Of a stretch of DNA of 64,000 nucleotides, positions 37,872 to 47,944 are shown in pieces. Below the pieces are notes generated by a model that saw only the letters and a program-made list of their open reading frames with translations, did not search any database and was not told where the DNA came from. The stretch comes from Novosphingobium sp. KCTC 2891 (GTDB lineage: Bacteria; Pseudomonadota; Alphaproteobacteria; Sphingomonadales; Sphingomonadaceae). The stretch is from NCBI RefSeq assembly GCF_025938155.1, contig NZ_JAPCZG010000005.1, forward strand, positions 124,001 to 188,000. The letters run 5' to 3'. The first letter of the stretch is position 1. Each line of letters begins with the position of its first letter. A program made the position numbers and the translations under genes.

Positions 37872-40630
37872 TCGCTACCTTCGTCCGTGACAGCGTCCGG
37901 GCCGGCGTCCGCGCCGGCATCCGTCACGACATCCGTGACGGCATCTTCCGCGCCATCATCTGCAAGACGCACGGCACTGACCACATGTTCCTCGCCGGAG
38001 ACGTTGAACAGGCGCACGCCCGCAGAACCGCGGCCGATCACGCGCAGCGAAGCCAGCGGCAGGCGGATCAGCTTGGCCTGGTCGGTGACGAGCACGAGCT
38101 GGTCGGCCTGAACGGCCGGGAAGCTTGCCACCACCGGGCCGTTGCGCCCGATGTTGTCGATGTTGGTGATGCCCTGTCCGCCGCGACCGGTGCGGCGATA
38201 TTCGTAGGCCGACGAAAGCTTGCCATAGCCGTTGGCGCAGACGGTCAGGATGAACTGTTCCTTCGCCGCCAGCTCGGCATAGCGGTCCGCGCTCATCACG
38301 GGCTCGCCTTCCTTCTCCGCCTTCCACGGGGCAAAGCGCAGGTAATCCTCGCGCTCGTCCTGATCCTTCACACCCACGCGGTGGAGGATCGACAGCGAGA
38401 TCACCTCGTCGCCATCCTTCAGCGTCATGCCGCGCACGCCGGTTGAGGTCCGGCTCTGGAACTCGCGCACGTCGTCCGCCGGGAAGCGGATCGCCTTGCC
38501 GCCGCGGCTTGCCAGCAGCACGTCGTCGCCTTCGGACAGCAGCGCCACGCCGATCAGCCGGTCCTCGCTGCCTTCATCGAAGCGCATCGCGAACTTGCCG
38601 TTCGACGGGATATTGGCGAACAGGTCCATCGCGTTGCGGCGCACGTTGCCCTTGGCGGTGGCGAACATGACGTGGAGCTTGCCCCACTCGCCTTCGTCCT
38701 CGGGCAGCGGCAGCACGGCGGCGATCGTCTCGTCCTTGTCGAGCGCGGGCAGCAGGTTGACCACCGGGCGGCCGCGCGTGGCCGGCCCGCCTTCGGGCAG
38801 GCGCCACACCTTGAGGCGATAGACCTTGCCGGCGGTGGAGAAGAACAGCACCGGAGTGTGGGTGCTGGCGATGAACATCGTGCCGACGGCATCCTCTTCC
38901 TTCGTGGCCATGCCCGAGCGGCCCTTGCCGCCGCGTGCCTGTGCGCGGAAGGTCGAAAGCGGGGTGCGCTTGATATAGCCGTCGAGAGTCACGGTCACGA
39001 CCATGTCCTCGCGCTCGATCAGGTCCTCGTCGTCGATGCCGTCTGCCGCCGGGGCGATCTGCGACACGCGCGGCGTGGCATAGGTGTCGCGCACCTGGAC
39101 CAGTTCCTGCCGCATCACGTCATAGAGCTTCACCCGGTCGCCGAGGATGGCGAGGTATTCCTCGATCGCCTTGGCCAGCACGCCCAGTTCGTCGCCGATC
39201 TCGTCGCGGCCCAGCGCCGTCAGGCGATGCAGGCGCAGGTCGAGGATCGCGCGGACCTGCGTTTCGGACAGCTTGTAGGGCTTGCCCGAGCCGTCGTCGG
39301 CATCGTTCTCGATCGCTTCGACCAGTCGCAGGTAGGGCGCGATTTCGCCCACCGGCCATTCGCGCGCCAGCAGCGCGGCGCGCGCGACCACCGGGTTGGG
39401 CGAGCCGCGCACGATCCGCACCACTTCGTCCAGATTGGTCACCGCCACGACGAGGCCGAGCAAGATGTGCGCCCGGTCGCGCGCCTTGTTCAGCTCGAAC
39501 TTGGTGCGGCGGGTGATCACTTCCTCGCGGAAGCCCACGAAGGATTCGATGATGTCCTTGAGGGTCAGCGTTTCCGGACGGCCGCCGCGGATGGCGAGCA
39601 TGTTGGCCGGGAAGTTCGACTGCGCCGGCGTGTTGCGCCAGAGCTGGTTGAGCACGACTTCGGGCGTGGCATCGCGCTTGAGGTCGATGACCACGCGCAC
39701 GCCTTCGCGGTTGGATTCGTCGCGGATGTCGGAAACGCCCTCGATCCGCTTGTCCTTGGCGGCTTCGGCGATTTTCTCGACCAGCCCCGACTTGCCGACC
39801 TGGTATGGGATCGAGGTCAACACGATCGAACGGCGATCGCCGCGACCTTCCTCGATCTTGTGCTTGGCCCGCATGATGATCGAGCCGCGACCTTCATGAT
39901 AGGCCTTGCGCGCCCCGGCGGTGCCCAGGATCAGCGGCGCAGTGGGGAAATCGGGTCCGGGAATGATCTCGATCAGCTCGTCGATCGAGATCAGCGGGTT
40001 GTCCATGTAGGCAAGGCAGCCGTCGATCACTTCGCCCAGGTTGTGGGGCGGGATGTTGGTCGCCATGCCCACGGCGATGCCGCCGGCGCCATTGACCAGC
40101 AGGTTGGGGAAGCGCGCGGGCAGCACCGAAGGTTCGGAGCGCGAACCGTCGTAGTTGTCGACGAAATCGACGGTATCCTTGTCGAGATCGTCGAGCAGGA
40201 AGTTGCTGACGCGGGCAAGGCGCGCCTCGGTGTAACGCATCGAGGCCGGATCGTCCGGGTCCATCGAGCCGAAGTTGCCCTGGCCATCGACCAGCGGCAC
40301 GCGCATCGACCAATCCTGCGCCATGCGGACGAGCGCGAAGTAGATCGCGCTGTCGCCATGCGGGTGGTAGTTGCCCATGACGTCGCCGACGATCTTGGCG
40401 CACTTGCGATAGGGCCGGCCGGCGACGAAGCCGCCTTCCTGGCAGGCAAACAGGATGCGGCGGTGAACCGGCTTCAACCCGTCGCGCACATCGGGCAGCG
40501 CGCGCGACACGATCACGCTCATCGCGTAATCGAGGTAGCTGGTCTTCATCTCGTCGACGATGTCGATCCGCTGGAATTCAGGTTCTCCGCCGGGGGCGGG
40601 GGGATCGATGATCTGGGTGTCGTCGCTCAC
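37868..40630 (-). CDS. gyrA: DNA gyrase subunit A
   Basis: A 920-aa type II topoisomerase subunit. The N-terminal domain carries catalytic Tyr133 ([10 protein letters not shown]), equal to E. coli Tyr122. The GyrA box variant QARGGKG lies in the C-terminal domain, which separates it from ParC. In the quinolone-determining region the sequence is [10 protein letters not shown]: Ser94 equals Ser83, but Phe98 stands where E. coli has Asp87. The protein ends in an acidic low-complexity tail ([17 protein letters not shown]). Start is GTG. The 310-base region upstream is shared with a divergent exported protein. Confidence 0.97.
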   Translation of the reverse strand: MSDDTQIIDPPAPGGEPEFQRIDIVDEMKTSYLDYAMSVIVSRALPDVRDGLKPVHRRILFACQEGGFVAGRPYRKCAKIVGDVMGNYHPHGDSAIYFALVRMAQDWSMRVPLVDGQGNFGSMDPDDPASMRYTEARLARVSNFLLDDLDKDTVDFVDNYDGSRSEPSVLPARFPNLLVNGAGGIAVGMATNIPPHNLGEVIDGCLAYMDNPLISIDELIEIIPGPDFPTAPLILGTAGARKAYHEGRGSIIMRAKHKIEEGRGDRRSIVLTSIPYQVGKSGLVEKIAEAAKDKRIEGVSDIRDESNREGVRVVIDLKRDATPEVVLNQLWRNTPAQSNFPANMLAIRGGRPETLTLKDIIESFVGFREEVITRRTKFELNKARDRAHILLGLVVAVTNLDEVVRIVRGSPNPVVARAALLAREWPVGEIAPYLRLVEAIENDADDGSGKPYKLSETQVRAILDLRLHRLTALGRDEIGDELGVLAKAIEEYLAILGDRVKLYDVMRQELVQVRDTYATPRVSQIAPAADGIDDEDLIEREDMVVTVTLDGYIKRTPLSTFRAQARGGKGRSGMATKEEDAVGTMFIASTHTPVLFFSTAGKVYRLKVWRLPEGGPATRGRPVVNLLPALDKDETIAAVLPLPEDEGEWGKLHVMFATAKGNVRRNAMDLFANIPSNGKFAMRFDEGSEDRLIGVALLSEGDDVLLASRGGKAIRFPADDVREFQSRTSTGVRGMTLKDGDEVISLSILHRVGVKDQDEREDYLRFAPWKAEKEGEPVMSADRYAELAAKEQFILTVCANGYGKLSSAYEYRRTGRGGQGITNIDNIGRNGPVVASFPAVQADQLVLVTDQAKLIRLPLASLRVIGRGSAGVRLFNVSGEEHVVSAVRLADDGAEDAVTDVVTDAGADAGPDAVTDEGSE

Positions 40631-40940
40631 GTTTTTCTGGCTTTTCGCTTATGATGTACCGGAGTGCATCCGGCCCTAGGCCATCTGAACGGGCAAGGCC
40701 AGCAATCCGCAGGCAAACAGCGGGTTTCCGGGCCAGTTTTCCACATATGCGGCAGGTTGCCTGAACGGCGGGACAAACCGCCGTTCAAAGCGGGTTCACC
40801 CGCCCACCTTTAGAAGCCGACCCCGTTGCAAAGGGTGCAATTCCGCGCCACTAGCGCAGGCGACCATGGTGAGAGGACGCAGGCCGCCGGGGGCATCCCC
40901 GCGGGCAGACCGGGTCCGGGTCGAACAGGAGAATTTGAAG
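40631..40940. other. 310-base divergent promoter region between gyrA and an exported TPR-like protein
   Basis: No gene is seen. It holds a hairpin at 40762-40787, GC-rich imperfect repeats near 40889-40915, and the ribosome-binding site AGGAG at 40927-40931 for the plus-strand gene. Promoters for both directions should lie here but are not recognisable with confidence. Confidence 0.6.
40762..40787. promoter_or_regulatory. Perfect 10-bp inverted repeat in the gyrA upstream region
   Basis: TGAACGGCGG at 40762-40771 and CCGCCGTTCA at 40778-40787 around GACAAA. It lies 130 bases from gyrA and 150 from the divergent gene. It may be an operator or a leader hairpin; no T run follows in either direction. 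Confidence 0.4.
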
Positions 40941-42263
40941 ATGCGGGGTTCTTTCGGGAATTTTGGCAAGACGACCGTGGCACGCGCGGCCCTGGCTCTT
41001 GCGCTGGCGACCGGGATCGCGGCTGGCGGGCTGGTTGCGGCACCGGCCGTGGCCAAGGAAGCCAAGGGTGGCGGCAACTCCAAGGAATTCGTGACCGCAG
41101 CCGGTCCGTTCCAGGCGGCGCTGAACAACGTGCAGGCGATGAAGGGCAAGTCCTCGGACGCCGAGGTCAAGGCCGCGGCGCAGGCGCTCGTGCCGCAGCT
41201 TGCGACCGTCGAAGCCGGGGTGAAGACCCCGTCCGACCGCCTGATCTTCGGTCAGTGGCAGCAGACCATCGGCGGCATCGCCGGTGACGCCTCGCTGACC
41301 CAGAAGGGCCTCCAGAACATGCTCGACAGCGGCCAGCTGCCGGCGGACAAGGTCAGCCTGGTCCAGTTCTTCCTCGGCGCCACGGCCTATCAGTCGAAGG
41401 ACTATGCCACCGCCGCGAAGGTGCTCCAGCCGGTCGTCGCCGCCAACTACAGCGACAACGTCGCCGCAGAGATGCTGGCGGAAAGCCTTGCGCAGCAGGG
41501 CAATCCCAAGGGCGGGCTCGACGCGCTGAAGACCGCCATCGCCGCACGCAAGGCGGCCGGCGGCGAAGTGCCGCAGGACTGGTACACCCGCGCCAACCGC
41601 ATCGCCTATTCGGCCAAGCTCGGCGCGGAAACGTCCGAATGGGCCACGCTGATGGTGCAGGCCTTCCCGACCCCCATCAACTGGCTGGGCGCCACGCAGC
41701 TGGTGCGCAACGCCAGCAGCTACACCAACCAGGAAACGCTCGACATGGGCCGCCTGATGGACCGTACGGGCGCGCTCAAGACCGACCCCAAGTACACCGA
41801 GCGTGAGTTCGTGGATTACATCCAGGCTGCCGACCCGCGTCGTCTGCCGGGCGAAGTGGTCCGCATCGGTGAGGCCGGCGTGGCCGCCGGCGCGCTCAAG
41901 ACGAGCGACACCTTCGTGAGCGATGCGATGAGCCAGGCGCGCGGTCGTATCGCAGCGGACAAGGCTTCGCTGCCCGCGCTTGGCAAGGACGCCGCTTCGG
42001 CGCCCACCGGCGTGACCGCGCTGGCCGCCGCCGATGCCTACCTCTCCTATGGCGAATCCGCCAAGGCCGAGGAATTCTACAAGACGGCGCTCGCCAAGGG
42101 CGGCATCGACAAGGACCGCGCGCTGACCCGCCTCGGCATCGCACAGTCCGACCAGGCCAAGTATGCCGATGCCAAGGCCTCGTTCGCCCAGGTCACCGGC
42201 CTGCGCGCCTCGATGGCCAAGCTGTGGTCGATCTACGTCGACCAGAAGGCGGCGGGCAAGTAA
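40941..42263 (+). CDS. Exported TPR-like repeat protein
   Basis: A 440-aa protein with a signal peptide (TTVARAALALALATGIAAGG, cleavage near AVA-KEA at 38). The body is helical with tetratricopeptide-like units, for example FFLGATAYQSKDYATAAKVL, AADAYLSYGESAKAEEFYKT and RLGIAQSDQAKYADAKASF (positions from about 140 and 360 on). The ATG at 40941 follows AGGAG; the longer upstream frame lacks support. Probably a periplasmic scaffold; function unknown. A strong terminator follows. Confidence 0.85.
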   Translation: MRGSFGNFGKTTVARAALALALATGIAAGGLVAAPAVAKEAKGGGNSKEFVTAAGPFQAALNNVQAMKGKSSDAEVKAAAQALVPQLATVEAGVKTPSDRLIFGQWQQTIGGIAGDASLTQKGLQNMLDSGQLPADKVSLVQFFLGATAYQSKDYATAAKVLQPVVAANYSDNVAAEMLAESLAQQGNPKGGLDALKTAIAARKAAGGEVPQDWYTRANRIAYSAKLGAETSEWATLMVQAFPTPINWLGATQLVRNASSYTNQETLDMGRLMDRTGALKTDPKYTEREFVDYIQAADPRRLPGEVVRIGEAGVAAGALKTSDTFVSDAMSQARGRIAADKASLPALGKDAASAPTGVTALAAADAYLSYGESAKAEEFYKTALAKGGIDKDRALTRLGIAQSDQAKYADAKASFAQVTGLRASMAKLWSIYVDQKAAGK

Positions 42264-42294
42264 GCCTGCCACGACTTTCCCGGACGGGAAAAGG

Positions 42295-42325
42295 AAAGGG
42301 CGGCCCCGCGAAGGGCCGCCCTTTT
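42295..42325. terminator. Bidirectional intrinsic terminator
   Basis: GGGCGGCCC at 42298-42306 pairs with GGGCCGCCC at 42313-42321, extended by A-T pairs on both sides; TTTTC follows on the plus strand and a T-rich tail on the minus strand. It separates the TPR-like gene from the convergent carbonic anhydrase gene. Confidence 0.85.
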
Positions 42326-42368
42326 CGATTCGGTCACCGCTGCGGCTCGGCGCGGCGGGGAAGGGGGA

Positions 42369-43022
42369 TTACTCGACCGGGCTGAAGTCGCCGGTGTCCT
42401 CGTCCAGAACGTGCAGCAGCCCGTCCGAGATGGCGAAGAACGCGCCGCGCAGCTTGAGCTGGCCCGCGCGCTCCTTGCTGCGGACGCACGGGAAGGTGCG
42501 CAGGTTCTGCAGGCTGACCTTGACGGCGGCCTGTTCCATCGCGCGTTCGGCCACGCGGCCGGTGGTGCCATGCTCATGCGCGACAGGTTCGCGCGCCGCG
42601 TCGAGCAGGCCGATCCAGTCGGCGATGAAGCCGCCTTCGCCCGGCTCAGCGCCCTTGAGGTCCTGCGTCAGCGCGGCCTTGCAGCCGCCGCACATCCCGT
42701 GGCCCATGACCACGATTTCCTTGACCTTGAGCACCTGCACCGCGAATTCCAGCGCCGCGGACACGCCGTGGTGGCCGGGATTGGTCTCGAACGGGGGGAC
42801 CATCGCCGCCACGTTCCGCACGACGAACATCTCGCCCGGATCGGTGTCGAAGATCTGCGCCGGATCGACGCGGCTGTCCGAACAGGCGATCACCATCACC
42901 TGCGGCTCCTGACTCTCTCGCAGCTGTTGCCAGCGTTCGAGGCGGGGGGTCCAGCCATGTTCACGGAATCGGCGGTAGCCGGCGATGAGCTGCGAAAGCT
43001 CGGGGGATGTCGCGTCTGCCAT
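42369..43022 (-). CDS. Beta-class carbonic anhydrase
   Basis: A 217-aa zinc enzyme that interconverts CO2 and bicarbonate. Zinc ligands are Cys47 (IACSDSRVD, with the Asp49-Arg51 dyad), His108 and Cys111 (VVMGHGMCGGCKA). VVRNVAAMVPPF and the helix after it are typical. The frame has an upstream TTG, but the ATG at 43022 gives MADATSPELSQLIAGY, the usual start. No clear ribosome-binding site is seen. It is divergent from lipA across 65 bases. Confidence 0.94.
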   Translation of the reverse strand: MADATSPELSQLIAGYRRFREHGWTPRLERWQQLRESQEPQVMVIACSDSRVDPAQIFDTDPGEMFVVRNVAAMVPPFETNPGHHGVSAALEFAVQVLKVKEIVVMGHGMCGGCKAALTQDLKGAEPGEGGFIADWIGLLDAAREPVAHEHGTTGRVAERAMEQAAVKVSLQNLRTFPCVRSKERAGQLKLRGAFFAISDGLLHVLDEDTGDFSPVE

Positions 43023-43087
43023 GACAGCGCTAATGTGCGCTTCGATTGAGACTTTCAAGTGCGACGCGATGAGCCTATCTGGGCGCC

Positions 43088-44047
43088 ATGACCGAAGTCG
43101 CTCCCCAGACCGCCGCCCAGAACGCCGCTATCGAGACTCGTCCCACCCGCCAGCGCAAGCCCGACTGGATCCGGGTGAAGGCGCCGACGAGCAAAGGCTA
43201 TGGCGAAACGCGGGCCCTGATGCGCGGCCTCGGCCTCAACACCGTGTGCGAGGAAGCCGCCTGCCCCAACATCGGCGAGTGCTGGACCAAGAAGCACGCG
43301 ACGGTGATGATCCTGGGCGACGTGTGCACGCGCGCCTGCGCCTTCTGCAACGTCAAGACCGGCATGCCGCGCGCCGTCGATCCGCTGGAGCCCGGCCACG
43401 TTGCCGAAGCCGCGGCGAAGATGGGGCTTGAGCACATCGTCATCACCTCGGTCGACCGCGACGACCTGCCCGACGGCGGCGCAAGCCAGTTCGTCAAGGT
43501 GATCCGCGCGCTGCGCGAGCAGACCCCGAACACCACGATCGAGATCCTGACGCCCGACTTCCGCAACAAGATGGAAGCCGCGGTCGAGTCGATCGTCGAA
43601 GCCGGGCCTGACGTCTACAACCACAATCTCGAAACCGTCCCCCGGCTCTACCCCACGATCCGCCCCGGCGCGCGGTATTACGCGTCGCTGCGCCTGCTGG
43701 AGCACGTCAAGCGGCTCGACCCGCGCATCTTCACCAAGTCCGGCGTGATGCTGGGGCTGGGCGAGGAGCGGCTCGAAGTGCACCAGGTGATGGACGACAT
43801 GCGTTCGGCGCAGATCGATTTCCTCACCATGGGCCAGTATCTCCAGCCCACGCCCAGGCATGCCAAGGTGATGGAATTCGTCACGCCCAAGGCTTTCGAC
43901 GCCTATGGCGCGATCGCGCGGGCCAAGGGGTTCCTCCAGGTGGCGGCCAGCCCGCTGACCCGGTCGAGCTATCACGCCGGCGACGATTTCAAGCAGATGC
44001 GCGCGGCCCGCGAGGCACAGCTCGCCAAGGCAGCCTCCAAGGGCTGA
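43088..44047 (+). CDS. lipA: Lipoyl synthase
   Basis: A 319-aa radical SAM enzyme that inserts sulfur into octanoyl-lipoyl domains, including those of PdhB. The auxiliary cluster ligands are Cys54, Cys59 and Cys65 ([12 protein letters not shown]); the radical SAM cluster ligands are Cys80, Cys84 and Cys87 (CTRACAFC). The C-terminal RSSYHA supplies the serine ligand. A 25-residue N-terminal extension precedes the conserved [10 protein letters not shown]. The COQ10-type gene follows after seven bases. Confidence 0.97.
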   Translation: MTEVAPQTAAQNAAIETRPTRQRKPDWIRVKAPTSKGYGETRALMRGLGLNTVCEEAACPNIGECWTKKHATVMILGDVCTRACAFCNVKTGMPRAVDPLEPGHVAEAAAKMGLEHIVITSVDRDDLPDGGASQFVKVIRALREQTPNTTIEILTPDFRNKMEAAVESIVEAGPDVYNHNLETVPRLYPTIRPGARYYASLRLLEHVKRLDPRIFTKSGVMLGLGEERLEVHQVMDDMRSAQIDFLTMGQYLQPTPRHAKVMEFVTPKAFDAYGAIARAKGFLQVAASPLTRSSYHAGDDFKQMRAAREAQLAKAASKG

Positions 44048-44054
44048 CCCCGCC

Positions 44055-44501
44055 GTGCCGCATATTGCAGAACAGCGCCGTATGCCGTGGTCGGCAGAAC
44101 AGATGTTCGACCTTGTGGCCGATGTGAAGCGCTACGCCGAATTCCTGCCCTGGGTGGTGGCCACGCGGATCAAGTCCGACAGCGAGGGCGAGATGATCGC
44201 CGATATGCTGGTCGGCTTCAACGCGCTGCGCGAGAAGTTCACGTCGCGCGTGCGCAAGGACCGCCCGCACGAGATCGTCGTCGAATACCTCGACGGTCCG
44301 ATGAAAAGCCTGTCGAACAGCTGGAAGTTCGCGCCGGATGGCACCGGCGGCTGCGTGATCGACTTCTGCGTCGATTTCACCTTCCGCTCCGCCATCTTCG
44401 AAAAGCTGGCCGGGCAATACCTCGACCGCGCCTTTCGCAAGATGGTGACCGCGTTCGAGACGCGCGCGGAAAAGCTCTACGGCCTTCCGCAGACGACCTG
44501 A
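44055..44501 (+). CDS. ratA: START-domain protein of the COQ10/RatA family
   Basis: A 148-aa polyketide-cyclase/START-fold protein. RMPWSAEQMFDLVADVKRYAEFLPWV, KFTSRVRKDRP and FTFRSAIFEKLAGQYL are typical of the family that includes mitochondrial COQ10, a ubiquinone-binding protein, and E. coli RatA. In alphaproteobacteria it regularly follows lipA, which points to a respiratory quinone role rather than a toxin. Start GTG at 44055, seven bases after lipA. Confidence 0.9.
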   Translation: MPHIAEQRRMPWSAEQMFDLVADVKRYAEFLPWVVATRIKSDSEGEMIADMLVGFNALREKFTSRVRKDRPHEIVVEYLDGPMKSLSNSWKFAPDGTGGCVIDFCVDFTFRSAIFEKLAGQYLDRAFRKMVTAFETRAEKLYGLPQTT

Positions 44502-44517
44502 CGGTCGCCCGCCGGCA

Positions 44518-45039
44518 CTATTCCGCGTCGGTTACCGGCGGCAGCAGCAGTTCGAGCGCGCAGAGGGTGGCCTCGCGCCGCACTTGCGCGCGGGTCTGCG
44601 CGCCCTCGAAGAACTTCATCTCGGCATTGACCGCTTCCGGATCCTCGCCACGTTCGGCACGGGCAAACACCACGGTGCCCACCGGCTTGTTGTCGGACCC
44701 GCCGCCGGGACCGGCAACACCTGTGATCGCAACGGCCACATCGGCGCCCGAGAGCCGTAGCGCCCCCTGCGCCATCGACCAGGCCACGGCCACCGAAACC
44801 GCGCCAAACGTGTCGATCACGTCCATCGAAACGCCGAGCAGTTCGTGCTTGGCCTCGTTCGAGTAGGTGACGAAACCGCGATCGAGCACGGAGGAGCTGC
44901 CCGCAATCTCGGTCAGCGCGGCTGAAACCAGTCCGCCGGTGCAGCTTTCCGCCACCGCGACCTTGCGGCCGAGCGCGGCGTTTTCCTCGACCACGCGGCG
45001 CGCGAGTTCGGCGATGTCGGCGGGAAGGAGATGATCCAT
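44518..45039 (-). CDS. pncC: Nicotinamide-nucleotide amidohydrolase (CinA C-terminal domain)
   Basis: A 173-aa stand-alone CinA C-terminal domain. VAVAESCTGGLVSAALTEI at about 28-46 holds the catalytic Ser, and FVTYSNEAKHELLGV, AVSVAVAWSMAQGA, ITGVAGPGGGSDNKPVGTV follow. The enzyme deamidates NMN to nicotinate mononucleotide in NAD recycling. It is the last gene of an ispDF-hypothetical-pncC operon on the minus strand. Confidence 0.93.
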   Translation of the reverse strand: MDHLLPADIAELARRVVEENAALGRKVAVAESCTGGLVSAALTEIAGSSSVLDRGFVTYSNEAKHELLGVSMDVIDTFGAVSVAVAWSMAQGALRLSGADVAVAITGVAGPGGGSDNKPVGTVVFARAERGEDPEAVNAEMKFFEGAQTRAQVRREATLCALELLLPPVTDAE

Positions 45040-45054
45040 GGCTGGCTCTTTACG

Positions 45055-45594
45055 TCAGTTGGCGGGGCAAAGCGGCAGGTCGGACTTCTTGCCCGGCTTG
45101 GGCTTGTCGGCCATTGCGAGGATAAAAGTGAGCAGTTCCGCGGTGTTTTCCGGCGGCAGGGGAGAGAGCAGGCGGGTCGCCCGCTCGATGGCGACGCACT
45201 GGTCCGCCTTGATCCCCTCGGTCACCATCTGCGCCACCATGGCTTCGGCGAAGGGCTGGAGCGCGCTGTCGGGCAGCATCGCAATGGTGTCCTTCATCCG
45301 GTCGTCCCTGCCGTCACCGATCTTGAGCAGCGCGGCCTTGGCCATCGGCCACGAGCCGGGCTTGCGCACGGAGTAGCGCTCGACCAGCGCCGGCCCCTGC
45401 GTGGCGAAGTATCCTTGCGCCGAAAGGTTGGGGCGGCAGGTCTTGATCGCGCTGTCCATCACCACCGGGAGGGCATAGGTGACCATGGCGGTCAGTTCCG
45501 GCTGGGTGAGGCAATTCTGTGCCTGTGCCGCCTGCGCGCCGGTCATGCCCAGCAACGCGGCGCCGAGCGCAAGCTTGCGAAGGTTCTTTCTCAT
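45055..45594 (-). CDS. Exported protein of unknown function
   Basis: A 179-aa protein with a signal peptide (KLALGAALLGMTGAQAAQA, mature from QNCL). It contains four cysteines (QNCLTQ, KTCRPN, DQCVAI, LPLCPAN), which suggests two periplasmic disulfides. The body is helical and no family is recognised. The ATG overlaps the ispDF stop (ATGA), so it is co-translated with that gene; it precedes pncC by 15 bases. Confidence 0.8.
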   Translation of the reverse strand: MRKNLRKLALGAALLGMTGAQAAQAQNCLTQPELTAMVTYALPVVMDSAIKTCRPNLSAQGYFATQGPALVERYSVRKPGSWPMAKAALLKIGDGRDDRMKDTIAMLPDSALQPFAEAMVAQMVTEGIKADQCVAIERATRLLSPLPPENTAELLTFILAMADKPKPGKKSDLPLCPAN

Positions 45595-46787
45595 ACCCGT
45601 TCTCCAAGCCCCGCTTTTTCAAGCCCTTTGGGGACAACGCTCGCCACCGCCTGCGCCGCAATGCCTTCGCCACGCCCGGTCAGACCAAGCCTTTCCGTGG
45701 TCGTTGCCTTCACGCTCACGCGGTCCGCGTCAACGCCCATGATGGCTGCCAGCCGTTCACGCATCGCCGCCTTGTGCGGACCGATCTTCGGAGCCTCGCA
45801 GATAATGGTTACGTCCACGTTGGCGATGTCGAAACCGCCCGCACGCACCAGCGAAACCGCGTGGGCCAGGAAACGATCCGAAGACGCGCCTTTCCACTGC
45901 GGGTCGGACGGGGGGAAGTGGTCGCCGATGTCACCCGCCGCGACCGCGCCGAGCAGCGCATCCACCAGCGCATGGATCGCGACGTCGGCGTCGCTGTGCC
46001 CGGACAGGCCCTTGCTGTGCGGCACCTTGATCCCGCAAAGCCAAAGGTCTTCGTCCTCGACCAGCCGATGCACGTCGAATCCCATGCCGGTGCGGGGCAG
46101 TGCAAAGCTCACGTCATCCTCCTCGAGGTCCGATGCGAAAGTGACCTTGCGCAGCCTTTCGTCACCCTGAACCAGCGCGACGGCCAGGCCTGCGGCTTCC
46201 GCCACTTGCGCATCGTCGCCCGCATCGGGCGATCCCGGCCAGGCGCGGTGCGCTGCCAGGATGGCGCCAAAACGGAACGCCTGCGGGGTCTGCACGCGAT
46301 AAAGTTCGTCGCGGCTCACCGCCGCGCTGCGCAGGCCGCCGGCGCCGCGCACCACGCTGTCCACCACCGGCAGGACCGGGATCGCGCCGGGCTGTTCGTC
46401 CAGCGCCGCCAGAAGCCCGGCAATGACGTGTGCGGGCAGGTCGGGCCGCGCGGCATCGTGGATCAGCACCGCACCGGGCGCGTGGGGGCCAAGGCTTTCC
46501 AGCGCCGCGCGCACCGAAAGCTGGCGCGTCGCGCCGCCATGGACGAACGCCACGCCCGGCACGCCGGCCAGCACGCGGGCGGCTTCCTCGTCCCATCCTT
46601 CGGGAATCGCCACCACGATCGGCGCCGCGCCGGCCTTGGCCAGCGCCTCCACCGAATGGCGCAGCAGCGGCTTGCCGCGCCAGCGCGCGAACTGCTTGGG
46701 CACGGTGCCGCCCGCGCGCAGCCCTTTGCCGGCCGCGACGACGACAGCCGCGATAGGGGCGCCGGTTGTGGGGAGGGGCGGTGTCAT
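45591..46787 (-). CDS. ispDF: Bifunctional IspD/IspF enzyme of the MEP pathway
   Basis: A 398-aa fusion. Residues 1-225 are IspD, MEP cytidylyltransferase (VVVAAGKGLRAGG, IHDAARPDLPA, RVQTPQAFRF); residues about 233-398 are IspF, MECDP synthase (MGFDVHRL, GHSDADVAIHALVDALLG, DIGDHFPPSDPQWKGASS, TTTERLGLTGRGEG). Fused IspDF is typical of many alphaproteobacteria. It supplies isoprenoid precursors. It diverges from dusB over a 109-base gap. Confidence 0.97.
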   Translation of the reverse strand: MTPPLPTTGAPIAAVVVAAGKGLRAGGTVPKQFARWRGKPLLRHSVEALAKAGAAPIVVAIPEGWDEEAARVLAGVPGVAFVHGGATRQLSVRAALESLGPHAPGAVLIHDAARPDLPAHVIAGLLAALDEQPGAIPVLPVVDSVVRGAGGLRSAAVSRDELYRVQTPQAFRFGAILAAHRAWPGSPDAGDDAQVAEAAGLAVALVQGDERLRKVTFASDLEEDDVSFALPRTGMGFDVHRLVEDEDLWLCGIKVPHSKGLSGHSDADVAIHALVDALLGAVAAGDIGDHFPPSDPQWKGASSDRFLAHAVSLVRAGGFDIANVDVTIICEAPKIGPHKAAMRERLAAIMGVDADRVSVKATTTERLGLTGRGEGIAAQAVASVVPKGLEKAGLGERV

Positions 46788-46866
46788 GCCGGCGCGCCTC
46801 TACCAGCGTCTCGCGGGGGCAGGCAAGCGGACAAACCTTGCCCCCAATGGGACATTGGCGTAAGGG

Positions 46867-46885
46867 CTGCCTGTTTTTTAGGCAG
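46867..46885 (+). promoter_or_regulatory. Small hairpin upstream of dusB
   Basis: CTGCCT and AGGCAG pair around GTTTTTT, eleven bases before the dusB start codon. It lies within the leader and overlaps the place where a ribosome-binding site would be; its role is unknown. Confidence 0.3.
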
Positions 46886-46896
46886 TATCTCTCCCG

Positions 46897-47934
46897 ATGA
46901 CCCAGACTCCCGTTCCCCCCCGGCTGGCGCCGCTCACCGTCGGTCCCGTTGCCGTCGGATGCCCGGTGGTTCTCGCACCGATGACCGGCGTGACGGACAT
47001 GCCGTTCCGCACGATGGTGCGCCGCTACGGTTCGGGGCTGAACGTCACCGAGATGATCGCCAGCCCGGCCGCGATCCGCGAGACGCGCCAGTCCATCCAG
47101 AAGGCGGCGTGGCATCCGATGGAGGAGCCGGTCTCGATGCAGCTGGTCGGCTGCGAGCCGGCACAGATGGGCGAGGCCGCGAAGCTCCAGGAAGACCGCG
47201 GCGCCGCCATCATCGACATCAACATGGGCTGCCCGGTGCGCAAGGTGGTGAACGGCGATGCCGGTTCGGCCCTGATGCGCGACATTCCGCTGGCCTCGGC
47301 GCTGATCGAGGCGACGGTGAAGGCCGTCTCGGTGCCCGTCACCGTCAAGATGCGGATGGGCTGGTGCCATGACAGCCTCAACGCGCCCGAACTCGCGCGC
47401 ATCGCACAGGACATCGGCGCCAAGATGATCACCGTCCATGGCCGCACCCGCAACCAGATGTACAAGGGCAGCGCCGACTGGGCCTTCGTGCGGCGCGTGA
47501 AGGACGCCGTCGACATTCCGGTCATCGTCAATGGTGACATCTGCACCATCGACGATGTCGCCACCGCCATCGAACAGAGCGGCGCGGACGGCGTGATGAT
47601 CGGTCGCGGCGCCTATGGCCGGCCCTGGCTGCTGGGGCAGGTCATGCATTGGCTGGAGACGGGCGAAGTGCGCCCCGATCCCACGCTGGCCGAACAATAT
47701 GCGGTCATCGTAGAGCACTACAACGCGATGCTCGAGCATTATGGCACGATGACCGGGGTCAACATGGCGCGCAAGCACCTCGGCTGGTATACCAAGGGCC
47801 TGCCCGGTTCGGCCGAGTTCAGGAACCGCGTGAACTTCATCGACGATCCCAAGTCGGTGCTGGCCAATCTGGAAGCCTTCTATGGCCCGCTGCTCGACGC
47901 CGGCCATCCCGCCCCGCAACGTGCCGCCGCATGA
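46897..47934 (+). CDS. dusB: tRNA-dihydrouridine synthase (NifR3-like)
   Basis: A 345-aa FMN enzyme reducing uridine in tRNA D-loops. [15 protein letters not shown] starts the barrel, catalytic Cys112 lies in [15 protein letters not shown], and [31 protein letters not shown] and [15 protein letters not shown] follow. It is the classical nifR3 gene that opens the ntrBC operon in alphaproteobacteria; ntrB starts ten bases later. Confidence 0.96.
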   Translation: MTQTPVPPRLAPLTVGPVAVGCPVVLAPMTGVTDMPFRTMVRRYGSGLNVTEMIASPAAIRETRQSIQKAAWHPMEEPVSMQLVGCEPAQMGEAAKLQEDRGAAIIDINMGCPVRKVVNGDAGSALMRDIPLASALIEATVKAVSVPVTVKMRMGWCHDSLNAPELARIAQDIGAKMITVHGRTRNQMYKGSADWAFVRRVKDAVDIPVIVNGDICTIDDVATAIEQSGADGVMIGRGAYGRPWLLGQVMHWLETGEVRPDPTLAEQYAVIVEHYNAMLEHYGTMTGVNMARKHLGWYTKGLPGSAEFRNRVNFIDDPKSVLANLEAFYGPLLDAGHPAPQRAAA

Positions 47935-47944
47935 GCCGGACCGC

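Noticed and set aside
44055..44501. RatA as a ribosome-targeting toxin of a toxin-antitoxin pair
   Set aside because: No RatB-type partner is adjacent; the lipA neighbourhood and START fold favour a COQ10-like quinone role.
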